A DNA stretch of 64,000 nucleotides, from contig JAUJPP010000003.1 of the NCBI GenBank assembly GCA_030562195.1, positions 32,494,602 through 32,558,601 on the forward strand. The letters are read 5' to 3'. Made by a program: the position numbers and the translations under genes. This DNA comes from Nipponacmea schrenckii (Eukaryota; Mollusca; Gastropoda; Lottiidae). Position 1 is the stretch's first letter. Each line of letters opens with the position of its first letter. Positions 13,901 to 49,674 of this stretch are shown one piece after another. The notes beneath the pieces are model-generated. The model searched no databases, was not told the origin of the DNA, and saw only the letters and a program-made list of their open reading frames with translations.

Positions 13901-13917
13901 ATAGACTTTTACCATGA
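7982..13917 (+). CDS. SMG9: SMG9, nonsense-mediated mRNA decay factor (complete)
   Basis: Coding exons: 7982-8053, 8209-8286, 8519-8696, 9271-9365, 9764-9876, 10595-10706, 10829-10924, 11169-11254, 11829-11932, 12351-12458, 13190-13303, 13585-13717, 13839-13917. All are GT-AG and in phase, giving 455 aa (human about 520). SMG9 pairs with SMG8, binds the SMG1 kinase and restrains UPF1 phosphorylation. The N-terminus (about residues 1-110) is basic and Ser/Pro-rich, as in the disordered vertebrate N-terminus. A G-like domain follows, with a P-loop GLQGSGKS. Other matched segments are 'SERIIFLDTQPVMSASLLDY', 'SLQIATFLMTVCNVIIVVQDW', 'VFVQNKATREDYSLE' and the C-terminus 'TEKNWFHYAARTWEAVRKSP'. 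The start is the first ATG of the frame, 9 nt after a possible acceptor AG, so a 5'-UTR exon is likely. Odd points: a NAGNAG acceptor for exon 4 and two introns filled with copies of their own splice junctions. Confidence 0.96.
8829..9075 (+). mobile_element. SINE family A with tRNA-like head
   Basis: The head 'agcacagaggttagagca' resembles a Pol III A box and 'gagttctgatcccgactc' a B box. The family body follows ('caaaattcagtccacccagc', 'ggataatccgg', 'aggctggtagaatggatccc'). It lies in SMG9 intron 3. Orientation follows the gene. Confidence 0.7.
9440..9600 (-). mobile_element. SINE family B, 3' part, reverse orientation
   Basis: On the minus strand it reads into the tail 'ggacataaaactccatttat' and 'ttcatttcatttc', preceded by the family-B body. 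It lies in SMG9 intron 4. Confidence 0.6.
9877..10340 (+). repeat. Diverged array seeded by the SMG9 exon 5 donor junction
   Basis: The end of SMG9 exon 5 plus its donor reads 'aattctgtacaagatacata' followed by 'cag|gtatgttga'. About eight diverged copies of 'ttgaaattctgtacaaaaca' followed by 'cata-aggt' fill the first 450 bp of intron 5, for example near 9887, 9990, 10023, 10077, 10185 and 10290. Spacing is irregular. Confidence 0.75.
11345..11595 (+). mobile_element. Solo 3' end of the ~160-bp-unit element
   Basis: A short remnant of the repeat core ('cttgacagcttttaatgaaa') leads to the tail 'gctgccagttggcgtatatt...cattgcctggcaagctatttttt'. It lies in SMG9 intron 8. Confidence 0.7.
11933..12240 (+). 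repeat. 55-bp tandem copies of the SMG9 exon 9 end plus its donor
   Basis: The 3' end of exon 9 and the start of its intron ('aatcatgatgataaacctga' onward to 'ttggtaagatattatcactct') recur at 11951, 12006 and 12061 with exact 55-bp period. They are followed by shorter variants to about 12240. Each copy carries 'attg|gtaaga', identical to the real donor at 11932/11933 apart from one exonic base. Confidence 0.92.
12459..13189 (+). other. SMG9 intron 10, nothing recognised
   Basis: AT-rich intron sequence with no reading frame, SINE or tandem array that I can support. Confidence 0.55.
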
Positions 13918-15687
13918 AATAGATAAGACTTTGTTCAAGGAAAGAAGATGGTCAGTTGCTAGTGGTTAAGAAGAAGAATGATGCAGATAGGAGATGATAT
14001 ACAGCTGTATTCTGTGATCTGTGTCTGTATGAGACGAAACAAACGACCTTGCAATAACTTTTTGCACTCTGCATAACAGTGCTCATTTTTCTAGCTGTAA
14101 AACTACATTATTTTTATTTGATTTATTTTGCCAAAGTTTCTATCAATACTCTTTTCTCGAATGAAATGCCAAATTTCACGACTTTCTCATCAAATGTCAC
14201 AGTTGGTCACACTTTTTACATAACAATGTTAAATTTGATTTGACTCTATACAAGGTTTTGATCGAATTTTTACCATTCTGCGTTTGAGACCATGCTCTAC
14301 ATTTGTCAAAATCTCTTTATCCTATCAAATTTAACTTGCTTCACAACAATATATTTGATGCATCCACAGTGACATGCAATGAGAGGGTTGGCCCATTTCA
14401 TTGATGATTAACCGTGAACTTTGTCATATTTTGGGTCACAAAATGTAAATCTTTTGAAAATATTTTGTATTAGGGCTTATGCTATTTACAAGATGAGGGT
14501 AAAACTAACCTGTCTCACGATGGTCTTATCCCATCCCACGTTCCCTGTTCAGTTTAGTCGGGGCTTATACTATTTACAAGATCAGTGGTCTTGAAATTTA
14601 TATATCTGAATCATTCTGCTTTTATTTAATTCCAACTTTGTGTAGGTGTTGCAGAATTCAAAGCTTTGTATTATGATTATTGTGATTTGGATGGATGTAG
14701 TACAAAGAACTTCAGTTTGCAACATGGATTTTGTTGTGTCAATCTGTGAGAATCACAGAATCATCTAGTCTTAAAAAAAGAAAAAACAAACAACTATATT
14801 TTACAAGTCAATATGTAAAATTTTGGTTTTCTAATTTATTTGATTTGGTTTCAGGTTACATTGTGTACTGTTATGAAATGATTTGTCAATCTGTTGTAAG
14901 AAATAACAAAAATTTAAAAGTTTTATCTTAATTTTAATTTTGTATTGCTTCTGCTCTGTATTTATATCAGTAATGCCAGGTAGCAAACTCAATGTCATCA
15001 GTTACACTATAGACAGCTCTATGAAATAAGATCTAAGTTATATTTTACATGGTGTAGGCAATCATTCGTATCAGGCTTGTAGTGACTTTAATTATGTGCA
15101 TTAGTTTCAATACAAATATATTTCATTCAAATTCTTTGAAAATGAGTTAAATCCATACTTTCATATTCTAATCAAGTATGGAAAAATTAAACAATCTCTG
15201 GGAAAGAAGTTTAAGTTACCTTCCTCACCCAAACAAATTACATGGTCCTCCTTGCAGAATCTGTTGATACAAGTAAACTTTGAGCCCATGTTAAATAAAT
15301 ACAATGATCAAAGTTAATTCCATGTTTCAAAATGGTTTCTTGTTTAAGAAATTCAGAAAAGAATGTAACTTATAAAATCAAATATGTTACGTGAAATATT
15401 TCAAAGGGAGTGGTAGGTATATCACTAAAAAGTTATGATTCGAATTCTTTGAAAATCCTCTTTTTGTGCTAATGAAGTAGCCTATATTAAATTTCAAACA
15501 ACTCCCGTCTTGAAGTTTTGAGTTACCTCCCTTGCTGAAACATATTAGAGTTATGACGAAATTTTTTTTAGAGCCCGTACATTTGATTGGCTTTATCATG
15601 ATAAAATGCTAATATTTTCCCACCATATATTATCATTGCCTTGAACAATATTTTGTCGTAGGGAATAGCCTCTGTTTAACCATACGT
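13918..15687 (+). other. SMG9 3' flank / intergenic
   Basis: Probably starts with the SMG9 3' UTR. A canonical AATAAA occurs at 15294-15299, but no earlier signal decides the transcript end. A small SINE-A tail fragment ('caaacaactatattttacaa') lies near 14787. No gene is seen. Confidence 0.4.
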
Positions 15688-15755
15688 TATAAAAGAGAGT
15701 TACGCGTGGGTTTAGCCCATAAGTGTTTTGCACGTGCTACAAAATATCACGTGAC
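15688..15755 (+). promoter_or_regulatory. Candidate promoter with TATA-like box and two CACGTG E-boxes
   Basis: TATAAAAG is at 15688-15695, and palindromic E-boxes CACGTG are at 15731-15736 and 15748-15753 (the latter as TCACGTGA, the USF/MITF-TFE type). They lie 2.0 kb upstream of the BDH2 start codon. A 5'-UTR intron is likely because the BDH2 start exon is preceded by a splice acceptor. The E-boxes lie downstream of the TATA-like box, so the arrangement is not a classical one. Confidence 0.3.
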
Positions 15756-15949
15756 ATAGACAGTTTCGGAATGTCTGAAAACACTCATTTCATGTGGTAA
15801 ATTATTAAAACAACATCTAACCTAAGAGCAGGATAGCACAATAGGTAGTGTGAAACATATTTCAAATAGGACTATGTACTGACAATGGTTATAATCGATA
15901 CAACGTGTTATTTAGTTATTGAGAAAATGGAAGAATGGGACTTTAAATT

Positions 15950-17460
15950 AGAGACACATGATGGGAGGCTGTTCAGTTGACGTGAGCTAAGAGACATAAT
16001 GAAAGGTAGGTGATCTAAGCTAAGAAAGGTGTTGTGGTGATCTACGATACGGTTGAAGTGTTGCTGTGTAAGGTACTACTGAGAACGTTGTAGGACCAAG
16101 AAAGGGTGTTTAGGTGGACTAAAGGCCTGAGATTGGTTGATGTGAGCTAGGAGACAGTTAAAAAGTTGAGGTGAGCTAAGAGACGGTTAAAAGGTTGAGG
16201 TGGACCAAGAGATAGTTAAAGAAAAGTGACATAAGTGACAGGCTGTGGTGCGCTAAGACACAATTGCATCGTTGTTGGGGTGGGTTAAGGGACTGACAAA
16301 GGTTGTTTGGGTGGATTAAGGACTGGGAATTTTTGTTTGGGTAGGTTAAGGGACTGGGAAAGGTTGATGAGGTAGGCCAAGAGACTGACTGAGAAATGTT
16401 GGTGACGTGAGTTAAGAGACAGTTAAAGAATTGTTAAGGTGGGCTTAGAGGCAGTGATAGGGTTGAAGAGGTGAGATGAGAGACCTTTAAAATGTTGTTA
16501 AGACTGACTAAGAGACAGTTAAAGCGTTGAGATGGGAGACAATTGAGCTAAGAAGAGATAGAGATTGAGAGAGGTGTATAATGCACTTTAAAAGACAGAT
16601 TTACGATTCGACCTAAAAGACCGAGTGTTAGTGATGTGAGCCAAGAGACCGAGGAAAGATTGATTATTGATGTGGAGTAAGAAACCGGTAGACAGGATAG
16701 TAATGTTAGGTTAGAATCGGGTGCAAAGGGTGGTGATGTAAGCTAGGAGACGAAGAATGAGTAGTGATGCGAGTTAAGAAACAGGTGGAAGGGAAGGTGT
16801 TGTGATCTAAAAGACTGATAATGGTTGGTGATGTTCGCAAGCAAGGTAAGTGATGTAAAAAACAACACGTGGAACAGTGGAAGGTTGGTGATGTAAGCTA
16901 GCAGAGACTGAGAATAGTAAATGCTGCAATAAAGAGAATTAGAGTGAACTAAGAGACTGATGTAAGCTAGAAGACGGAGAATGAGTGGTGATTTTAGCTT
17001 AGAGACTAATAAAGGTTGGTGATGTGAGCTTAGAAACCGAGAAAGCTAAGAAACCGAGAAAGTTTGGTGCGAGCTACGAAACCGAGAAAGTTTGGTGATG
17101 TGAGCAAGGTTGGTGATATAAAAAAAGATTAAAAGGTTGATGATGTGACAGGGGCGAGGGAACAAATTTTAGGTTGGGGGGGGGGGAGGGGGCAAACTAT
17201 TCCAAAGACAATTACATTTAGGCTACCCGGTACATGTAATTATTTTATTTCATTTTGCCCCCCATCAAAAAATTTTTGGGGGGCCCCCCCTGCCCCCCCC
17301 CCTGTTCCCGCGCCTATGTGATGTGAGCTCAGACGGAGAATGGTTGGTGATTTGAGCCAAGAGACTGAGAAGGGTAAGTGATGTGAGCTAAGATGCTGAG
17401 AAAATTTGTTGATGTGAGCCCAGAGAAACATAGACTGGGCTAAAAGACCGACAAAATAAA
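15950..17460 (+). repeat. Diverged minisatellite ('gatgtgagctaagagactga')
   Basis: Dozens of degenerate copies of 'ggtgatgtgagctaagagac' plus 'tgagaaaggtt', spaced roughly 35-50 bp. The array has a purine-rich top strand, unlike flanking DNA. It lies upstream of the BDH2 coding start, probably in a 5'-UTR intron, and is interrupted by a hAT-like MITE at 17149-17318. Confidence 0.8.
17149..17318. mobile_element. 170-bp hAT-like MITE
   Basis: The ends are imperfect inverted repeats: CAGGGGCGAGGGAACA on the left and, read inward from the right, CATAGGCGCGGGAACA. Both sides carry tgatgtga (17141-17148 and 17319-17326), an 8-bp duplication typical of hAT elements. The host array itself contains this word, which weakens that point. 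The interior has long G and C runs. Confidence 0.55.
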
Positions 17461-17792
17461 CATATCAGGTAGTCAAGATCAACTAGATGCTAAAAAAAGA
17501 CCTGTCGAAATAGACTAAACAGCATTTCTCCCAAAGTAATACTGAGATTTGTTCTTGATATACATGTACATTTTCTCCATGATGACGTAATTTGGTATTT
17601 TCAAGCTTGAACCTTGATTCATAGAAAGGATCGTCATTAGGTCACTTGAAAGGTTATTTTGAAGGTCAAGATTTATCAGTAATTTAAATTGTGTTAGACC
17701 TATGCAACGTTTGTTATCTAATTACTAACCCTGATATAACCTGTCTATTTTAAGTATTTGGTATTTGGGTTTTTGCTGTAGCAGAATTAACA

Positions 17793-25130
<7,338 letters not shown>

Positions 25131-26307
25131 CAAAACCAAACAACTCTATTGATTAAAATATATAAGCAATTATTAAAGAGTAAAATATATAAGCAATTAT
25201 TAAAGAGTAAAATATATTTTCAATTATTAAAGATTTGTTTTAAATTATGAAGTCAAGATTATCATGTATCTATAAAGACTGGTTGATATGATACATATTG
25301 ACACTTGTATTTTACTTCTGTATTTACCATTTAATTTTTGTCAAATACAAACATGATGCCACAAATTCAAATATTAAATGAGTAAATGGACCAGTTGTGT
25401 TTGCAAAATCTTTAAACCCTTGATATATAATATAGTCTAATTGAATATAGAGGCCAATTACATGAGTTAATAGTCTTGGACTTTCAGCATTCAGACCTCA
25501 TCAAATGATAAATTCAGAGGCCAATACAACTCTTGAGGTCACATCTCTGTTACGAGTTTCAAGAACAATATTACCACCCTTGGTTCAAAGACTTCCAAAA
25601 ATCTTATTAATTTGAACTAATCTAATTGAGAATCAGACATCTGTGGCTCTTGCCATTTTACTGAAAGAAAACGCATAAGGAAGTCACAATCGCAAAAGCT
25701 GCTAATGTTGGATCTTTGCGATAGTTAAGATAGTGACGTTCATATAACATAGTTTCAGTGATTTTGCAAGAAGCTTGAACATCTGATTAAAAATCGGAAT
25801 GGTGCAAATTAATGAAATCCATGTTCCCCATACACAATTTGTACAAAGCCTCTTTACAATCTGGTTAATAAAGACATACATTTATTTAAAGTTTTATTTG
25901 CTAATAAATTAAAAATATGAACAAATGCTTAAGTTTGGGTGATATATATATATATAATTTTAAAATTCAATTTAAAATTTAAAAAAATTGTGATGTGTAA
26001 AAAAAAAAAAGAAATTGGAATGAAAATTTCCTGATCACACAGACTCACTCATACATTATGAAATGTCACAACCATTGATAAGCAACAATGTCTATTTGAC
26101 CAGATTTTGCTTTATTGCTCTTGACCTTGACCCTTGAGCGAGGATATTCCAAGGCAATACATGGTTTGCCCTTGAAAAGAACCCCTCATTCAAATCGGAC
26201 CATGTTTACCAATGTGGCAAACATCTTCCTGTGTCATAGTTTTTTTTGGTATGTTTATCAATGACTAAAAAATGGGGCTTATAAAATGAAGATTTTATAA
26301 CATACTA
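25131..26307. other. BDH2 3' flank, no gene seen
   Basis: AT-rich sequence after the BDH2 stop with a duplicated 'taaaatatataagcaattat' motif directly downstream. An AATAAA lies near 25868. No coding or RNA feature is supported. Confidence 0.45.
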
Positions 26308-26685
26308 TAAGGCTAAAAATTATTGCGAGATAGAAATTAATGCGTTAAATGCGACCTATCCGCGATCGCATTAATTTGTATCCGCTTTTAAATATATATT
26401 TCAAAGTGAGTTTTGTCCCGGGCGGGATTAAGTAATAAGGTAATTATCTCTAAATTTGAAGCCGATTAGTAATCAATGACGTTAAAAAAAAACCAAAAGA
26501 TTTTCGTTAATTGATAAGATTAGAGGTGAAAACAGCACCAGCTGTCAGTCTTCCGGGAAGCCATTTTCTTTTTTATGATATTAAAAAATGCGACACCTAT
26601 CGCAGATCGCATTAATTTGTACTCGCATTTTAGTCTCTATACACCATGTCGCATTAATTTGTTGACGCATTAATTTCTAGCCTTA
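26308..26685. mobile_element. 378-bp MITE, TA-flanked (TAAGGCTA family), intact copy
   Basis: The ends are inverted TAAGGCTA...TAGCCTTA, and 'aaattaatgcg' recurs just inside both ends, so the terminal repeats extend about 30 bp with mismatches. The outermost TA may be a Tc1/mariner-type target duplication. A second copy at 38720-39652 shares the interior ('gcgacctatccgc', 'gggcgggattaagtaat') and shows the empty-site state for the PLE nested there. Confidence 0.8.
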
Positions 26686-27601
26686 CGGTAGTTGTATGCT
26701 TCCAGCTGATAAGGTCACAAGATCTAATCAAGTAGACACTATCATGAAATAATCTGAATATTCCAATGTTTCAGAATCCAGTTTAATCTACACAATACAC
26801 AAACTGATCTTTACAACTTGGTCAATGATACCAGACAGCTTTTAAACCAGGATTATTCTATCTATTGACTGTGCCCTAACACAACATATTGGCAACAGAA
26901 TTAGTCATCAAGGCCTGTTTTTTCTTAAAGCACACTTCCCTCTTAAAGCTAAACATAATGGCCTTTTTGGTTAAGAAGTTTTTTATGAATTCTTAAATAG
27001 TGTTGCATAGATAAAATTGCATCAAGTTTAATTTTACTGTAAACTATAGCCCTTCTGACATAAGACTTGTAGTTGAAAAGTAATGTGTTCTTCAGCCTTG
27101 TTCAGAAGTTATTTTGTAATTTGTAACGATGGTGTCTCTTAACACTATTTCAACCCCAAGTTCACAAAATTTCATGTAAAACTTGTACTTAAACATGACA
27201 ATTTACTTTATGACTATTGCAGCAGAGGACAGAATAACAAATTACAAACTACTTTGATCAGTTTGATGGTTCCATTCACCGATAACTATATCTAATTTTG
27301 CTCGTTTGTTGAACATGGTGAGCAACTGCCATCACTTAATTCACTGATAACAAAATTCTCCTTCATGCTTTTTAAAGCAAGAAGTAATTGAAAATCTACT
27401 TGCTTTCAGATTTTGTCCTTAACTAGACCAATTGATCTGATTTATTTTGACCAAAATGGATAACTGGCTAGCTAATCAGATTTATTCAGTACCGTAAGAC
27501 AATTTTTAACCAGCTGAATTGGCTAGAAAAATATATCAGATCAAAAAATCTTCCGTTAAATATACTTACTAAAATTGAAAAATACTATGTTTGTAAAATG
27601 G
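26686..27601. other. Intergenic, nothing recognised
   Basis: AT-rich intergenic sequence between the MITE and the next repeat element. No feature is supported. Confidence 0.45.
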
Positions 27602-28075
27602 AACAAAGATAGCTTGCCAGGCAAGGTAACATACCCCCACTGGCAGCTTTGAATTTGAATAATATATTGAGCAATAACTCAAAAAAACATTCACTGAATA
27701 TTGAACGCAATGGCAAGCACTCGAAAACTGTCAAATCAATAAATTTAAAAAATTCAAACTTGACCACCATCTTATCTTTTTCAATACTCATACATGTTTC
27801 ATCACCCACAAAATTTGACGCAATTTCACTAAGTCAAGGGCAATAACTAAAAAAACATTCATTAAAAAAAGTTGTCAAATTCACATTTCACTGAGGTCTA
27901 ATCAATTCCAATGCTTACACCAAGTTCATCAAAATCCTTTGAAAATTGTAGGTTTTATTGCATCAACAATACAATTTTGCCAAAATTTTACAAAGTGAAG
28001 GGCAATAACATCAACAAAATCGTCAAATTCGAACTTTACCGCCAGGGGCGTAGCGTACGGGGGGTTTGGGGGAGT

Positions 28076-28078
<3 letters not shown>

Positions 28079-28107
<29 letters not shown>

Positions 28108-28973
28108 CTTAAAATCTTTATTGCTTCAAGGAATACATCAATAATTATAATACATACTATTATGTGTGTATAGTACTTTCTCCCAATAACTATATTTATG
28201 TTGAATATAACAGGATGTGTGACAGATGTATCAGTGGAATATTAACACATCATTTAAATGCAAGAGGCAAGGATGTCTTTTGAAGATTATTTAAATTAAA
28301 CTCTCTAAAAACAAAGGAAATTCCATTTTTCTTGATACAGACTGTACAAACTAGTGTCTCCTAAACATTTTAACTCTGTCGAAGCTATTTCGGTCAGAAA
28401 ACTTTTAAATCTTATAATGCTTGGTATATAAACGATATATAAAATATTTAGTCAAAACAATAGTGTGATTTATAAAATGCCATATTGCTTTAGACATATT
28501 AGTTGGAATATTTGGTAATCCAAAGACCTTCACTATTGTATCGATATGAAGTGGAAATTGATGAAAACTAAATAGCTGTGATAGGAAATTCCAGAGAACT
28601 TGAGAAATATTACAATATAAAAATAAATGTTCAATAGTTTCTAAATCGCTACTACAAAATTCACACAGTGAACTCTGTTCAATACCTATTTTATGTAGTC
28701 TAAAATTTGTAAAAATGATTCTATGTAAGAATTTAAATTCAAAATCTCTAATTTCAATATTGTAGATAACAATTTTTGTTTTCTTAAATAATAGTGTAAA
28801 CTCTTCTTCAGTCAAATTTTTACTAAGCATGTGTTCCCAGCATTCTATACCATGTGGTTTTACAAAGCGTTTTTTGATTAGGATATCATATATGTTTTTT
28901 GACGTTATTGAATCTAAATTATGTTTATAAATTTTTTCCAGGTTATCGTAAAATTTTTTCCAGGTTATCGTTG
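28079..28973 (-). pseudogene. 5'-truncated L1/Tx1-like LINE, C-terminal end
   Basis: A minus-strand reading frame of 141 codons (28830-28405) plus upstream codons shows 'RDFEFKFLHRIIFTNFRLHK' and C-x2-C...ET-x2-HLF-x2-C. This is the zinc-binding module following the reverse transcriptase in L1/Tx1-type LINEs. The element ends in a ~28-nt poly(A) (poly-T on the + strand, 28079-28107). It is flanked by tgggggagtgtt at 28067-28078 and 28974-28985. The catalytic RT and endonuclease are absent. The flanking word also occurs a third time at about 29019, so local duplication could contribute to the apparent target-site repeat. Confidence 0.8.
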
Positions 28974-28987
28974 TGGGGGAGTGTTGC

Positions 28988-29063
28988 AGTTAAGTAAAAG
29001 TGGGGGGGGGGGTTGTGTGTGGGGGAGTGTTGCACAACCCCCCCCCCCCACTTTTACTTAACT
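28988..29063. repeat. 30-bp-arm palindrome with G11/C12 arms
   Basis: The left arm (28988-29017) starts agttaagtaaaagtg, then 11 G and ttgtg. The right arm (29033-29063) is its reverse complement, with 12 C. The 15-nt loop repeats the word 'gtgggggagtgttg' found beside the LINE. Such a sequence can form a cruciform or G-quadruplex-containing hairpin. Confidence 0.85.
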
Positions 29064-29900
29064 TGTCGGTAAAAAGCGGAATCGGTCGGTAAAAAGGGGT
29101 CATGGATGGAACCGTCGGTAAAATCGATTAAACCGATTAATTAACCTAAAAAGTCAAAACCTTGTGTTGGTTATGATCGGTCAATAAAAGACGGCAAGGT
29201 GGGACCGTCGGTAAAACCAATTAACCTAAAACGTAAAAACCTTGTGTTGGTTATGATGTTATCAGTAAACTGTCAACATTAAAAGTATTTTTTTTACTGA
29301 AACTATCGGAATCGGTCGGTATAAGTTGGTTATGATTGGAGTCTTCGGTAAAACCAATTGGTTAACCGATACCCTTGTTATTGGTAAGCTGTTCGTTGTA
29401 ACAGACAATTTGTGTAGGATCGATCCTTTTCATTCATTCCTATACAAAAACGTAAACATAGTCTAGATCTAATACATTAAATATTAATGTTATACAAAAC
29501 TTATTTTCCAATTCATTCCATAAGTTTATGAAAGGCGGCTTTCAAATTCATTATTCATTTCATTAATTTGTCGGTAAAACGCGGAATTGGCCGATAGAAG
29601 GTCATACTATGACCGTCATAGATTGAGCCGTTGGTAAAACCCATTTGTCAACCGAAAGAGTGAAAACCTTGTGTCTGTTAAGATGTTATCGGTTAACCGT
29701 TCGTCTACATTTAAGTAATTTTTACTAAAACTTGTCGGTAAAATGCAGAATCGGTCGATAATAGACGGTCATGGATGGGAATGGAGCCTTCGGTAAAACC
29801 GATTGACTGACCGAAAGAGTGGAAACCTTGTGTAAAACTTGTCGGTAAAACGCAGAATAGGTCGAAAAAGGACATAGAAAACATATGGTTTTCTTATGAA
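29064..29900. repeat. Diverged array rich in 'gtcggtaaaa'
   Basis: About five diverged copies of a block with 'cttgtcggtaaaacgcggaa', 'accgtcggtaaaaccgatt' and 'gaaaaccttgtgttggtta', spaced roughly 150-200 bp. I do not recognise the family. The content is cytosine/guanine-richer than its surroundings. Confidence 0.7.
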
Positions 29901-30262
29901 AATTGATAATTTGGTCCAGTGGAAAAGACTTCCAAAATCGCATCAGATGTATTCTCCGGGTTTCCTAGTTTGTAAAATTTTCCACGCTCCCTCGAAACTG
30001 CTATTGCATCAACAATAAATTTTGACGTGCTGTAACTAAGTCAAGGGCAATAACTCAAAAACTGTTTGTTGAAAAATTGTCAAATTCGAACTTGACTGCA
30101 GTGTTATCAATTCCAATGCTCACACTAAGTTTCTTTAAAATTCATATAAAATTGTAGCTTCTATATAGTGTCTACAACAAATGTTGACAGATCAACGGAG
30201 CGACAGACCGACGGACAGGGGCAACAACAATATATGTCCACATATTCATGTGGGCGTATAAA

Positions 30263-30939
30263 AACACTAAACATAACATGATAGATACTATCACTAAGAA
30301 TCAAAAAAAAGTGCATATCTTTGATATTATGCCATTATTGATATATCACAGACAATTTTCCATATTTACACTGTATATTTTTTTTTATTTTTGTGAGGCC
30401 TTGTTATTTTGACCTTTAGTGAAACATGTTATCAAAGCTTTTAAATTTGTAGTATTATTAGTTGTTTGTATAAGTTCTATTGTTAAAAAACTGACAATCA
30501 ATATTTCATCTGATTTTTCCTGCAGGAAAAAAACATTTCACAATAACAGTTACCTTTAAGGGATTGACTTATAATTCAGTTTAACTAGCCATAGATTTCT
30601 TAATATGATATGGTTATACAAGCTGATAAAACAAAAAGGGCTGGGTAAATAATTGATTATTGACCATATCATGTTATAATTTTGATTATAGATTAAGAAA
30701 TTTCATAATCAATTCAATTTTTTAAGTTATATTTTCTCCCCTCTCACTAATTTTTCTACAGGACAAAACTTCAACTAACAAACTAATATAACTTCTTTAA
30801 TACAAAGAAAAACCCATGGAATTAAAATTTTGAAATCCATTTAATGTCCTCTTTATAAGAGTTTTCAAGTAAAATATTTTTTATTATAATTAACAGATTG
30901 ATTATCTACAACAGGGTGAAGATCAATAACCTAAATTCT
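30263..30939. other. Intergenic, nothing recognised
   Basis: AT-rich intergenic DNA between the BDH2 and KCNQ1 3' ends. No feature is supported. Confidence 0.4.
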
Positions 30940-30949
30940 TTTTCATAGT

Positions 30950-31165
30950 CTGCTCCTCATCTCTGGAACTCTCTCGCAACACATCCGTAACATTAAATCA
31001 ATGAGTGTATTTAAAACCCAACTCAAATCCCACCTCTTTAAGAAGGCTTTCCACAATAGAAACTTTAAATAGTATTGTTGCAGGTACATAAATTTAGAAA
31101 TTATTATTATTATTATTATGTACCCAGCCCTTAAGGCAAAAAGACTAAATAATATTAGTGAGATA
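30950..31165 (+). pseudogene. Fossil LINE 3' end
   Basis: One frame gives 'SAPHLWNSL' and, after a frameshift, the next gives 'QHIRNIKSMSVFKTQLKSHL' then 'FKKAF' and a stop. This is the usual C-terminal phrase (APxLWNSLPxxIR...FKxxLKTHLFxxAF) of CR1/RTE/Jockey-type LINE ORF2. An (ATT)n run and 'tacccagcccttaaggcaaa' follow, a typical LINE 3' tail. A few hundred bases survive; there is no reverse transcriptase core. Confidence 0.75.
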
Positions 31166-31862
31166 GTGGTATAACATTTGAAACTACTGTACAATTATAG
31201 GCCTAAGAAGAATTTTCTGTTTATTATATTGCAAAAACAAGAGTGAATGTTAAATAACTGAAATCTGGAGGAAAGTGCTAGAAAAGGTGTATCAGTGTGA
31301 AAACCTCAAATGGATGTCATTCGTGTATAAATATGAATAACTTTGTAATTGTACCAAAATATGGGTCACAGGAAATTTGAATTTGTACATAATTTTGAGA
31401 GGCCTTTATAGAGTGATTGGTAAAATCTATTAAGATAAGATTTCACAAGTTTAAGGTCCTGAAATATTAAATGCAGTTGTCTTAAGGAATTTTCTGTTTC
31501 CAATTTTTTGACTAGCTCAAAATGCCTTTTGACCCAAAATACTAATGGTGACATATGAAAGTACAAGTGGAAAAATGTGAAAAAAGTGGCTAAAACTCTG
31601 GAATTAAGAAACAAATGTGACCTGTGTAAAAATATTTTTAGATAAAAATGACTTCTAAAAAAATTATTTGGGATATCAATCTCTCATCTCTTATTTTAAA
31701 ATATCTCTGAGGGACTTTGTTTATCTCGTTACAAATCTGCACACACAACCATGGATTAAAGCACTTTGATTATTACTTTAAAATCACTTTCTAGTACGTG
31801 AACATCTGGTGCACAAGTCTATTCATTGTATGTGAGGAGTTTTTTTCTCTTTAAAAACACTG
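31166..31862 (-). other. Probable KCNQ1 3' UTR / flank
   Basis: Downstream (on the minus strand) of the KCNQ1 stop. A minus-strand AATAAA occurs near 31220, about 640 nt past the stop, and could end the transcript. Nothing else is recognised. Confidence 0.35.
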
Positions 31863-49639
<17,777 letters not shown>

Positions 49640-49674
49640 CTGAAAATATAAAGATACCTTATATAAATATGTTG

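Larger units (their letters stand above)
27608..30262 (-). mobile_element. ~160-bp-unit element in reverse, with nested insertions
   Basis: On the minus strand the head 'tttttatacgcccacatg' is at about 30262 and the tail (gctgccagtggg, hairpin, gatagcttgcc seen on +) at about 27608. Family core units flank on both sides (27660-28040 and 29995-30180). Between them lie foreign sequences: a LINE fragment (28079-28973), a G/C-run palindrome (28988-29063) and a 'gtcggtaaaa' array (29064-29900). Confidence 0.75.
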
